Assembly: GCA_027356675.1 (NCBI GenBank)
Contig: DAHVXO010000204.1
Coordinates: 1-11,946 of the forward strand
Origin: Symbiobacteriaceae bacterium
GTDB taxonomy: Bacteria; Bacillota_E; Symbiobacteriia; Symbiobacteriales; Symbiobacteriaceae
Length of the DNA: 11,946 bases
Reading direction: 5' to 3'
Part shown: positions 5,822 through 11,946 of the stretch, piece by piece
How the letters are laid out: each line of letters opens with the position of its first letter
Position numbering within the stretch: position 1 is the stretch's first letter
Program-made: the position numbers and the translations under genes
The notes under the pieces: model-generated
Seen by the model: the letters and a program-made list of their open reading frames with translations, nothing else
Told to the model about the DNA's origin: nothing
Databases searched by the model: none

Positions 5822-8349
5822 GCGCCACCCTCCTCATGCTCGGCTGACTCCAACTCTGCCGCCGATACGCTGACCGCTGATTGGATAACCGCCTGGAACT
5901 CGGCGACGAACGCCTCCGTGCCCACCGCCGGCTCTGCGTACATGTGGAACACTGGCTGGATCGGGTCCGGGATCATGGCGACCCATTGTTCGTCGCGCCG
6001 GACCTTGACCCCGTCGATCAACTCCACGGTCGTTCCGCTGGTCGCCTCAATCAGATGCCGCATCACCTTGCCCTTGGCCTCCACCGGGCAGGGCACGGTC
6101 ATGTGGGCAACGTTCGCCGCCGGCAAAGCCGCGACGATGCTGTCCAGCGCCTGGCCGCTCAGCGCGAGCAACTCCAGCAGCCGCACCGTGGCGAAGAGTC
6201 CGTCGAGACCTGGGTGGAAATCCGGGAAGACGTACGCCCCGGACTCATCCCCGGCGAACCTGACCTTGCGGCTGGCGCCGATCTGCATCAGGGAGCGCGC
6301 CCCGGTCTTGACCCGCAAGACCCGGTTGGCAGGTCCTGCGACCTGGTCGATGGCCGCTGAGGCAGTCACGGGTACCGCGACGCTCTCCCCACTGCGCTGC
6401 TCCAACGCCAGCGACGCAAACAGGTTCAGGGCCTGCTGCCCGGGGATGGGCCGCCCCTGGTTATCGACCAGATCGATCCGCTCGCCTGTGGGGTCGAACC
6501 ACACGCCCAGGTCCGCCTTGATGCTGCTCACGAGCCCCCCAAGACGCTTCAGCGCACTGGCCACTTCCGCCTCGGTCTGGGAGAGCCGTTTGAAGTCGAT
6601 CGCAGTATTCAGGGCGAGGTCCTGGCACCCCAGTTCGCCCAGAATCGACGGCATCAGCTGTGCGGCGGCGCCGTTGCCGTAGTCGAGCACCAGCCGAAAC
6701 TGCCGCTTGTGGATGACGGCCGAATCGATGCGCTCCAGGAACCCGGTGCGATAGAAGTCCAGGACCTTGCTGGGGTAGGTAACCCGGCCAATTTCATCGG
6801 CCGGTACCTTGCGGGTGTCTTCCCGGACCAGCAGCGTCTCGATCTTCCGCTCCATATTCGTATCGATGTCGATACCCTTCGCATCCAGGAACTTAATCGT
6901 CACGCTACCCGGGCTGAATGGGTTCGCCAACAGGAAGACCCCGCCCTTGGCGCCCAGCGTGGCGATGGCATGGCGCGTGAGGGGCAGCGGCGAGCTCTCC
7001 AGGTTGAGCACCCGGATTCCCGACGAGCAGAGGCCGGCCATAATCGCCCGCTTCAGCATCACCGAGGCCGGGTATGTATCGCGGCTCACGCAGACCGTGT
7101 CGCCCCGCCCGAGCATAGACCCGAAGGCCTCGCCCAGCCGGACCGCCAGTTGCGGCGTCACTTCGATATTCCCGAGCCCGCTCACCCCGCCGGCCCCAAA
7201 GACCGCCTTGCCCTGGCGGTTCCCCCAGACCACGCTGCTGTTGATCTGAGCGCCTGCCTCAATCGTTTTATTGGGCCAGATTTTGACCCCGGGCTTGATG
7301 ATGGCGCCCTCGCCCACCTGCGACTCGTCGCCGATGACGGCACCCTGCCCGATCGAAGCCCGTTGCCCCAGGATTACGCCCTTGGAAAGCCAGGAGGCCC
7401 GCACATCCGCCCCCTGACCGATGTACACCTGCGCCTGGGTCACGCTCCGCTTCATCTCGGCCATCTCATCGATGATCGTGTTGGGTCCCACGCACGTGTA
7501 CTCGCCGACCCGGGCGCCCCGGCGCACCACGGCGCCGTCCCCGAGCACGATCGGGCTGCTGATTTCAGCGGTGGGGTCGATGACCACGCCGCGCCCCATC
7601 CAGATGCCCCGCCGAATCTCCTCGCCGGGGATATCGATCCGCACCTTGCCGGCCAGGCAGTCCTCGTTGGCCTGCAGGCACTGGGCCAGCGAGCCGATGT
7701 CGCACCAGTAATCCCGGCTGATGTACCCGTACATCGGCCGCCCCGCCGCCAGCAGTTTGGGGAAGATATCCTTGCTCCAGTCATAGACCACGCCGGGCTC
7801 CATCAAGCCAAAGACCTCGGGCTCCAGGACATAGATTCCCGTGTTGATGGTATCGCTAAAGACTTCCGACCACGACGGCTTCTCCAGGAACCGGACGATC
7901 CGCCCCTGCCCGTCGGTAATGACCACGCCAAACTCCAGCGGGTTCTCCACCCGGGTCAGGGCAAGGGTGGCGACCGACCCTTTCTTCTTATGGAAGCGGA
8001 TGAGATCCGTCAGGTCCATGTCCGTCAAGGCATCGCCGGAAATGACGATGAACGTATCGTCCAGGTGTCCGGCGATCTGTCTGACGCTCCCGGCAGTACC
8101 CAGGGGCGTGGTTTCGACGGAATACGACATTTGGACCCCGAATTCGCTGCCGTCGCCGAAGTAGTCCTGGATCACGTCGGGTAGATATTGGAGGGTTGCA
8201 ATGATCCCTTCAATCTTATGATGCTTCAGGAGTCTGACGATGTGCTCCATGACCGGGCGGTTTACGACGGGCACCATCGGCTTCGGGCGGCTGACCGTCA
8301 AAGGCCTTAGCCGCGTGCCCTCTCCGCCAGCCATTACGACTGCTTTCAT
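5818..8349 (-). CDS. Sugar-phosphate nucleotidyltransferase with left-handed beta-helix and degenerate phosphomannomutase-like domain
   Basis: The 843-aa protein has three parts. Residues 1 to about 235 are a nucleotidyltransferase of the ManC/RmlA kind, which makes NDP-sugar plus pyrophosphate from NTP and sugar-1-phosphate. Visible motifs are [17 protein letters not shown] (8-24), SGD with Asp106, EKP (156-158), NTG (169-171) and WCDIG (Asp217). Residues about 250-375 are hexapeptide repeats ([25 protein letters not shown]) forming a left-handed beta-helix. Residues about 385-820 resemble a phosphomannomutase/phosphoglucomutase, starting near [14 protein letters not shown] (422-435). Its catalytic motifs are lost. 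Where TASHNP is expected, the protein reads LLANPFSP (473-480). The DGDxDR metal loop is DPTGER (619-624), and the RPSGTEP phosphate loop is IPDPIQP (793-799). Only the sugar-loop region GDESG (700-704) looks retained. The mutase half is therefore probably non-catalytic. The ATG has GGAGGT at 8358-8363, 8 bases upstream. It is the first gene of the minus-strand operon. GDP-mannose or an NDP-glucose are possible products; the sequence does not decide. It is often annotated as mannose-1-phosphate guanylyltransferase. Confidence 0.88.
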   Translation of the reverse strand: MKAVVMAGGEGTRLRPLTVSRPKPMVPVVNRPVMEHIVRLLKHHKIEGIIATLQYLPDVIQDYFGDGSEFGVQMSYSVETTPLGTAGSVRQIAGHLDDTFIVISGDALTDMDLTDLIRFHKKKGSVATLALTRVENPLEFGVVITDGQGRIVRFLEKPSWSEVFSDTINTGIYVLEPEVFGLMEPGVVYDWSKDIFPKLLAAGRPMYGYISRDYWCDIGSLAQCLQANEDCLAGKVRIDIPGEEIRRGIWMGRGVVIDPTAEISSPIVLGDGAVVRRGARVGEYTCVGPNTIIDEMAEMKRSVTQAQVYIGQGADVRASWLSKGVILGQRASIGQGAVIGDESQVGEGAIIKPGVKIWPNKTIEAGAQINSSVVWGNRQGKAVFGAGGVSGLGNIEVTPQLAVRLGEAFGSMLGRGDTVCVSRDTYPASVMLKRAIMAGLCSSGIRVLNLESSPLPLTRHAIATLGAKGGVFLLANPFSPGSVTIKFLDAKGIDIDTNMERKIETLLVREDTRKVPADEIGRVTYPSKVLDFYRTGFLERIDSAVIHKRQFRLVLDYGNGAAAQLMPSILGELGCQDLALNTAIDFKRLSQTEAEVASALKRLGGLVSSIKADLGVWFDPTGERIDLVDNQGRPIPGQQALNLFASLALEQRSGESVAVPVTASAAIDQVAGPANRVLRVKTGARSLMQIGASRKVRFAGDESGAYVFPDFHPGLDGLFATVRLLELLALSGQALDSIVAALPAANVAHMTVPCPVEAKGKVMRHLIEATSGTTVELIDGVKVRRDEQWVAMIPDPIQPVFHMYAEPAVGTEAFVAEFQAVIQSAVSVSAAELESAEHEEGGA

Positions 8350-8491
8350 GCAACCACACCTCCAGGCGCTGAGCTCAGTCCATCCGGATTAGTGACAATT
8401 CGGTACAAGTCTTCGGTTGCCCTTTCTTAATGTGAAGTTTAACAAAGTCGGCGGAATTCGGGGGGGTCGCGGCCTACTTTCCGTCCGGGAC
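8350..8491. other. Divergent intergenic region upstream of the glucan operon
   Basis: This is the left part of the non-coding gap between the divergent nucleotidyltransferase and pyrophosphatase genes. It must hold the start signals of the minus-strand operon unless those lie further right. It contains the GGAGGT ribosome binding site (8358-8363 on the minus strand), an 8-base palindrome ATCCGGAT (8382-8389) and an AT-richer patch at about 8421-8448 that stands out from its surroundings. Two TTCGGT direct repeats start at 8399 and 8412. I looked for a minus-strand -35/-10 pair and found no convincing one. Confidence 0.4.
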
Positions 8492-8520
8492 TTGCGGTAG
8501 GGGTGCAAGCTCACTATAAT
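8492..8520 (+). promoter_or_regulatory. Sigma-A/sigma-70-type promoter for the ppa operon
   Basis: A perfect TATAAT -10 element at 8515-8520 is preceded, after a 17-base spacer, by TTGCGG at 8492-8497. That -35 keeps the TTG but not the ACA of the consensus. Transcription would begin near 8527, giving a leader of about 50 bases before the GTG start at 8579. The -10 overlaps an ATG at 8519, which therefore cannot be in this mRNA. Confidence 0.75.
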
Positions 8521-8561
8521 GTCATGGAGCGTTCAATTGAAATTTGTCGTCTCTTCATTCT

Positions 8562-8570
8562 GGAAAGGGG
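8562..8570 (+). promoter_or_regulatory. Ribosome binding site of ppa
   Basis: GGAAAGGGG lies 8 bases before GTG at 8579. It matches the AGAAAGGAGG complement of the 16S rRNA tail, with one A replaced by G (a G-U wobble). It supports the GTG start rather than the in-frame ATG at 8519. Confidence 0.6.
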
Positions 8571-8578
8571 CCGCTGCT

Positions 8579-9073
8579 GTGCCGGATCTAGTTGTTGAAG
8601 CGTTGATTGAGATTCCCGCCGGGAGTCAAAATAAGTACGAGTTTGATAAGGAAAGAGGCGTTATTCGCCTGGATCGCGTACTCTACTCTCCAGTGCACTA
8701 CCCAACCGACTATGGGTACGTCGATCACACCTTGGAGGAGGACGGTGACCCCATCGACGTCCTCGTCCTCGTCACCAATCCAACGGTGCCGGGGTGCATC
8801 ATCGACTGCCGCATCATCGGCGTCCTCTCGATGGCCGATGACAAGGGCGTGGACAACAAACTGCTGGGGGTGCCGATCAAGGACCCCCGGTTTGACCAGG
8901 TCCGTGACCTGGCCGATGTGTCGCCGCACGTCCTGCGGGAGATCGAGCACTTCTTTCGCACCTACAAGCAGCTTGAGAACAAGCATACGGTGATCCGGGG
9001 CTGGCAAGGTAGCGCTGAGGCCGCGGCGGTCTTCGCTCGGGCCAAGGCGGCTTACCGGCCCGCGGTGAAGTGA
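8579..9073 (+). CDS. ppa: Inorganic pyrophosphatase, family I (soluble)
   Basis: The 164-aa protein hydrolyses pyrophosphate to two phosphates in the cytoplasm with Mg2+, pulling nucleotidyltransferase and polymerase reactions forward. The family I core is complete: EIPAGSQNKYEFDKE (11-25), YPTDYGYVDHTL (41-52), the signature DGDPIDV (55-61; acidic metal ligands Asp55, Asp57, Asp60), and Asp87/Asp92 in ADDKGVD. HFFRTYKQLE follows at about 124-133. Length fits the usual 160-180 residues. An in-frame ATG at 8519 would add 20 residues, but it sits on the -10 element of the promoter and is not conserved, so GTG at 8579 is chosen. The gene heads a plus-strand group with the 67-aa membrane protein (1-base gap) and rnr. 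It is divergent from the nucleotidyltransferase gene, whose product releases pyrophosphate. Confidence 0.93.
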   Translation: MPDLVVEALIEIPAGSQNKYEFDKERGVIRLDRVLYSPVHYPTDYGYVDHTLEEDGDPIDVLVLVTNPTVPGCIIDCRIIGVLSMADDKGVDNKLLGVPIKDPRFDQVRDLADVSPHVLREIEHFFRTYKQLENKHTVIRGWQGSAEAAAVFARAKAAYRPAVK

Positions 9074-9074
9074 G

Positions 9075-9278
9075 ATGCGGCGGCCTGACTTGAAGAACCC
9101 TTGGGTGGCGGCGTTCTTCGCCTGGTTGCTTGCGTCGGCTTTCGTCGCCGGCGCCTTCGCCGCGTGGCAGTATTCGCACGGTCAGCCCATCAAATGGGAC
9201 ACAATTCGTGATGCCTCACTGATTGTGGCGCCGCTGGCACTCTTTCGCGCGTGGCGGGACCGGGGTCGCAAGGAGTAG
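9075..9278 (+). CDS. Small membrane protein of unknown function
   Basis: I do not recognise this 67-aa protein. It begins one base after the ppa stop codon (TGA-G-ATG) and ends 17 bases before rnr, so it is very probably co-transcribed with both. The sequence shows a clear hydrophobic helix at about 10-31 (WVAAFFAWLLASAFVAGAF) and a shorter hydrophobic stretch at about 47-59 (ASLIVAPLALFRA). The ends are basic (MRRPDLK and RDRGRKE), which suggests a small protein with one or two membrane spans and positive cytoplasmic termini. The ribosome binding site is weak (GGTGA within the end of ppa), so translation may depend on coupling to ppa. No catalytic motif is visible. Opposite-strand coding across this stretch lacks any protein-like pattern. 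Confidence 0.65.
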   Translation: MRRPDLKNPWVAAFFAWLLASAFVAGAFAAWQYSHGQPIKWDTIRDASLIVAPLALFRAWRDRGRKE

Positions 9279-9295
9279 CGGGGAGGGCTTGCATC

Positions 9296-11946
9296 ATGAA
9301 AGAGCGGATTGCGGAGTTCGTACACGAGAAGGCCTATAAGCCCATGACTTTTGCCGAATTGGCAACGGCGTTGGGCCTTGCCGAAAAGCAGCACCCACAG
9401 TTGAAAAAGACCCTCCAGCAGATGGAGGCGACGGGCGAAGTCGTCCGGACGCGCACCGACTGCTACGGGGCGCCGGAGCGCATGAACTTGGCTGTGGGGC
9501 GGCTGCAAGGTCATCCCAAGGGCTTTGGCTTTCTGGTCTCCGATGACCCCGGCGCCGACGACATCTACATCGGGCGGGAGGCGCTCAATGGCGCCTGGCA
9601 CGGTGACCGGATCGTGGCCCGGCTGAGCCCGCCGACCCGGGCGGGAGGGCGCGTCGAGGGCGAGGTGATCCGGATCCTGCAGCGCGCTAACCAGCGGGTC
9701 GTCGGGACCTTCGAGACCTCCAAGCACTCCGCCTACGTCACACCGGATGACCGGCGTCTGCCGGACGACATCATCATTCCCAAGGGCGCCACAAACGGTG
9801 CCAAGAGCGGGGAGAAGGTCGTCGTCCAGATCGTCGAATTCACGGAGGCCCGGCGCATCGCTGAGGGCCGCATTGTCGAGCGGCTCGGCATGAAGGGCCA
9901 GGTTGGGGTAGACATCGTCAGCGTCATCCGCAAGTTCGGGCTGCCGGAGGCCTTCCCGCCGCGTGTGCTCAAGGAAGCGGAGGAAATTCCCGAGGAGGTC
10001 CCAGCGGCCGTCATCACCGATGAGGGCCGGCGGGACCTGCGCGACTGGACGATCATCACCATCGACGGTGCGGATGCCAAGGATCTGGATGATGCCGTCA
10101 GTGTTCAGATGGTCGGAGAAGGCCTCTGGCGACTGGGCGTACACATAGCCGATGTGTCCTACTACGTCAAGGAAGGGTCGGCTCTCGATCAGGAGGCGTA
10201 CAAGCGCGGCACCTCCGTTTATCTGGCTGACCGGGTTGTGCCCATGCTGCCGCCCCGGCTCTCCAACGGCATCTGCAGCCTCAACCCCCGGGTGGAGCGG
10301 CTGACAGTCTCGTGCGTCATGGAGATCAACCGAGAAGGCAAAATCCTTCGCTACGATATGCACCCGTCTGTGATCAAGACGACCGCCCGCATGACGTACA
10401 CCGAAGTCAACGGGATTTTGGCCGGCGATGCCGAGCTGTCCCAGAAGTATGAGCCCCTGGTGCCGGTCCTCCAGGCGATGCAGGCCCTCATGGGCGTCCT
10501 GCGGGAGAAGCGGATCCGGCGCGGGGCCCTGGACTTCGATCTGCCCGAAGCCAAGGTGAAATTGAACGATGAAGGCTGGCCGGTCGAGATCCGCCGGGTC
10601 GATCGGGGCGTTTCTGAACGGATCATCGAGGAGTTCATGCTGGCCGCCAACGAGACCGTCGCCGAGCACTGCCAGACACGCGAGGTTCCATTCATGTTCC
10701 GGGTCCACGGCGAACCCGCCCCGGACCGGATCGCAGCCCTGCATGAGTTCCTGGCGCTCTTTGGCTACACCCTCAAGGTCCCGCGGGACGGCAGCATCAC
10801 GCCGAAGATGCTGCAGGCGGTGACCGATTGGAGCCACGGCCGCCCGGAGGAGAACCTGATCAACTCCGTCCTGCTGCGAACCATGCGCCAGGCGATTTAC
10901 AGCGAGGAGAACCTGGGGCACTTCGGCCTGGCAGCCGACTTCTACTGCCACTTCACCTCGCCGATTCGGCGCTACCCGGACCTTGTAGTGCACCGGGTGC
11001 TGCGGGCGATGCTGCTCGGCCCTCTGGGCGGCAAGCTGCAGCACAAGTGGGAGACCTGGATGCCGGAGGCGGCCCGGAACTCCTCCGACCGTGAGCGTCT
11101 GGCCGTAGAGGCCGAGCGCGAGACCATCGAGCTCAAGAAGGCCGAGTTTATGTCCGACAAGGTCGGCGAGGCGTTCGATGGCATCATCTCCGGGGTGAGC
11201 CAGTTCGGGTTCTTCGTGCAACTGCCGAACACGGTGGAGGGGCTCGTGCACGTCTCCACCCTGACCGATGATTACTATCACTTCCACGAGAAGTTCTACG
11301 CGCTCATCGGGGAGCGCACCCGGCGGCGGTTCCGTCTGGGCGACCCGGTGGTGGTGCGCCTGACGCGTGTGGACGTGGAGAACCGGCAGTTGGATTTCGG
11401 CGTGGATCTCGACCAGACGGCGCTGGACGTCGCCCGTGACGTGCCTCAGGAGACCCGTGCCAGGGCCCCGAAGAAGCGGGCTGCGGCTGCGCCATCGCAG
11501 CCCAGGCGGCCCGTTGCGGCGCAGCTGGCCGGGAGCGCCGAGAAGACCGGCCGCAAGCGCAAGCGCCGGCGTGGCAAGCGCCCGTTAGAGCAGGGGCGCG
11601 ACACGGATACCGCTGAACTGCTCTCGACGCAGTCAGGCATGCCGGCGGGCCCATCATCACCAAAGCCTTCGGCGGCCCAGGTTCCGGCCCCCCCGCCGCA
11701 GGTCCCGAAGGCCAGGTCTACTGCCTCCAAGCAGGCTCCCGCCCCCGCCGCCCCGAAGCAGGCCCCGGTTGCACAACTCCCGCCGCCCGAGTCCAAGCCC
11801 CCGGCCGCTCAGCCGCCGGCGGCGGAAAAGCGGGTCCCCAAGGCCAGGCCATCCCGGTCATCCAAGGTCGATATGTGGGGTGTACCCGTCCCGGCCGGAC
11901 GGCCACCGCGCACGCGCACCGAAGAGGATCCCGGCGTGGTCAACCC
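9296..11946 (+). CDS. rnr: Ribonuclease R (3'-5' exoribonuclease), 3' end beyond the window
   Basis: The frame is open from ATG 9296 to the window edge, giving at least 883 codons. RNase R degrades structured RNA from the 3' end and takes part in RNA quality control, including tmRNA-linked decay. Domains in order are: a winged helix (about 1-65); cold-shock domains, the first with GHPKGFGFLVSDD (72-84); an RNB catalytic core with TIDGADAKDLDDAV, where Asp257, Asp263, Asp265 and Asp266 are the Mg2+ aspartates; HFTSPIRRYPD (552-562); and an S1 domain (about 623-703, GVSQFGFFVQLPNTVEGLVHV). After S1 comes a tail of at least 180 residues rich in Pro, Ala, Lys and Gln, with the basic patch RKRKRRRGKR (753-762). 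This is longer than the E. coli or Bacillus tails as I recall them. GGAGGG at 9282-9287 lies 8 bases before the start, supporting it. The gene follows the small membrane protein by 17 bases. In many Bacillota smpB and ssrA follow rnr, which cannot be seen here. Confidence 0.95.
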   Translation, partial: MKERIAEFVHEKAYKPMTFAELATALGLAEKQHPQLKKTLQQMEATGEVVRTRTDCYGAPERMNLAVGRLQGHPKGFGFLVSDDPGADDIYIGREALNGAWHGDRIVARLSPPTRAGGRVEGEVIRILQRANQRVVGTFETSKHSAYVTPDDRRLPDDIIIPKGATNGAKSGEKVVVQIVEFTEARRIAEGRIVERLGMKGQVGVDIVSVIRKFGLPEAFPPRVLKEAEEIPEEVPAAVITDEGRRDLRDWTIITIDGADAKDLDDAVSVQMVGEGLWRLGVHIADVSYYVKEGSALDQEAYKRGTSVYLADRVVPMLPPRLSNGICSLNPRVERLTVSCVMEINREGKILRYDMHPSVIKTTARMTYTEVNGILAGDAELSQKYEPLVPVLQAMQALMGVLREKRIRRGALDFDLPEAKVKLNDEGWPVEIRRVDRGVSERIIEEFMLAANETVAEHCQTREVPFMFRVHGEPAPDRIAALHEFLALFGYTLKVPRDGSITPKMLQAVTDWSHGRPEENLINSVLLRTMRQAIYSEENLGHFGLAADFYCHFTSPIRRYPDLVVHRVLRAMLLGPLGGKLQHKWETWMPEAARNSSDRERLAVEAERETIELKKAEFMSDKVGEAFDGIISGVSQFGFFVQLPNTVEGLVHVSTLTDDYYHFHEKFYALIGERTRRRFRLGDPVVVRLTRVDVENRQLDFGVDLDQTALDVARDVPQETRARAPKKRAAAAPSQPRRPVAAQLAGSAEKTGRKRKRRRGKRPLEQGRDTDTAELLSTQSGMPAGPSSPKPSAAQVPAPPPQVPKARSTASKQAPAPAAPKQAPVAQLPPPESKPPAAQPPAAEKRVPKARPSRSSKVDMWGVPVPAGRPPRTRTEEDPGVVN

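Noticed and set aside
5231..6682. 483-aa plus-strand open frame
   Set aside because: It overlaps the opposite strand of three well-supported genes and shows no protein family features.
6709..8184. 491-aa plus-strand open frame
   Set aside because: It is antisense to the nucleotidyltransferase domain with its clear signature motifs. Composition is typical of a GC-driven shadow frame.
5818..8349. Naming the nucleotidyltransferase glgC (ADP-glucose pyrophosphorylase)
   Set aside because: The glucan context is suggestive, but the signature and three-part architecture match the ManC/RmlA-like fusion family rather than GlgC.
8519..8578. ATG at 8519 as the ppa start
   Set aside because: It overlaps the TATAAT -10 box and lies upstream of the expected transcript start. 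The extra 20 residues do not resemble pyrophosphatase N-termini.
9182..11287. 701-aa open frame on the minus strand
   Set aside because: It lies fully antisense to RNase R, whose winged-helix, cold-shock, RNB and S1 motifs are unmistakable. The minus-strand translation has no recognisable motifs and arises from high third-position GC.
1..11946. CRISPR arrays, insertion sequences, tRNA/rRNA genes, riboswitches
   Set aside because: I saw no regularly spaced repeats, transposase motifs, cloverleaf or known leader patterns. Non-coding space totals only a few hundred bases.

Overview
The window comes from a GC-rich bacterium with strong AGGAGG-type ribosome binding sites and some GTG starts. Its RNase R and inorganic pyrophosphatase read like Bacillota proteins. 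A high-GC Bacillota lineage, possibly thermophilic (Symbiobacterium- or Thermaerobacter-like), is my best guess. This is inference from protein style, not a search result. No mobile element, CRISPR array, tRNA or rRNA is visible, and coding density is high.

Layout. (1) Positions 1-983, plus strand: the 3' part of a GlcF-type iron-sulfur (CCG-domain) subunit whose N-terminus lies outside the window. (2) A hairpin at about 984-1024 separates it from a convergent minus-strand block. (3) Positions 8349 down to 1023, minus strand, four genes in transcription order: an 843-aa sugar nucleotidyltransferase fused to a phosphomannomutase-like domain; a 117-aa DUF4912-type protein joined by an ATGA overlap; an 887-aa fusion of a GH57 alpha-glucan branching-type domain with a GT4 glycosyltransferase; and a short alpha-glucan phosphorylase. 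(4) A divergent intergenic region at 8350-8578 carries a good sigma-A-type promoter pointing right. (5) Plus strand: inorganic pyrophosphatase, a 67-aa membrane protein, and RNase R with a long basic/proline-rich tail that is still open at the right edge of the window.

How the genes may work together. The minus-strand block looks like a compact storage alpha-glucan module. GT4 would elongate, GH57 would branch, and the phosphorylase would release glucose-1-phosphate. The nucleotidyltransferase could supply a sugar nucleotide, although its signature is of the ManC/RmlA type rather than GlgC. The pyrophosphatase starting divergently from the same intergenic region would remove the pyrophosphate that such a nucleotidyltransferase makes; that link is inference only.

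Most notable points: the phosphomannomutase-like half has lost its catalytic serine motif, metal loop and phosphate loop; branching and glycosyltransferase activities sit on one chain; the RNase R tail is unusually long; and the pyrophosphatase promoter shows that an upstream in-frame ATG cannot be its start. I found no clear sign of a wholly new kind of system. The glucan module and its pseudo-mutase are the best candidates for follow-up.
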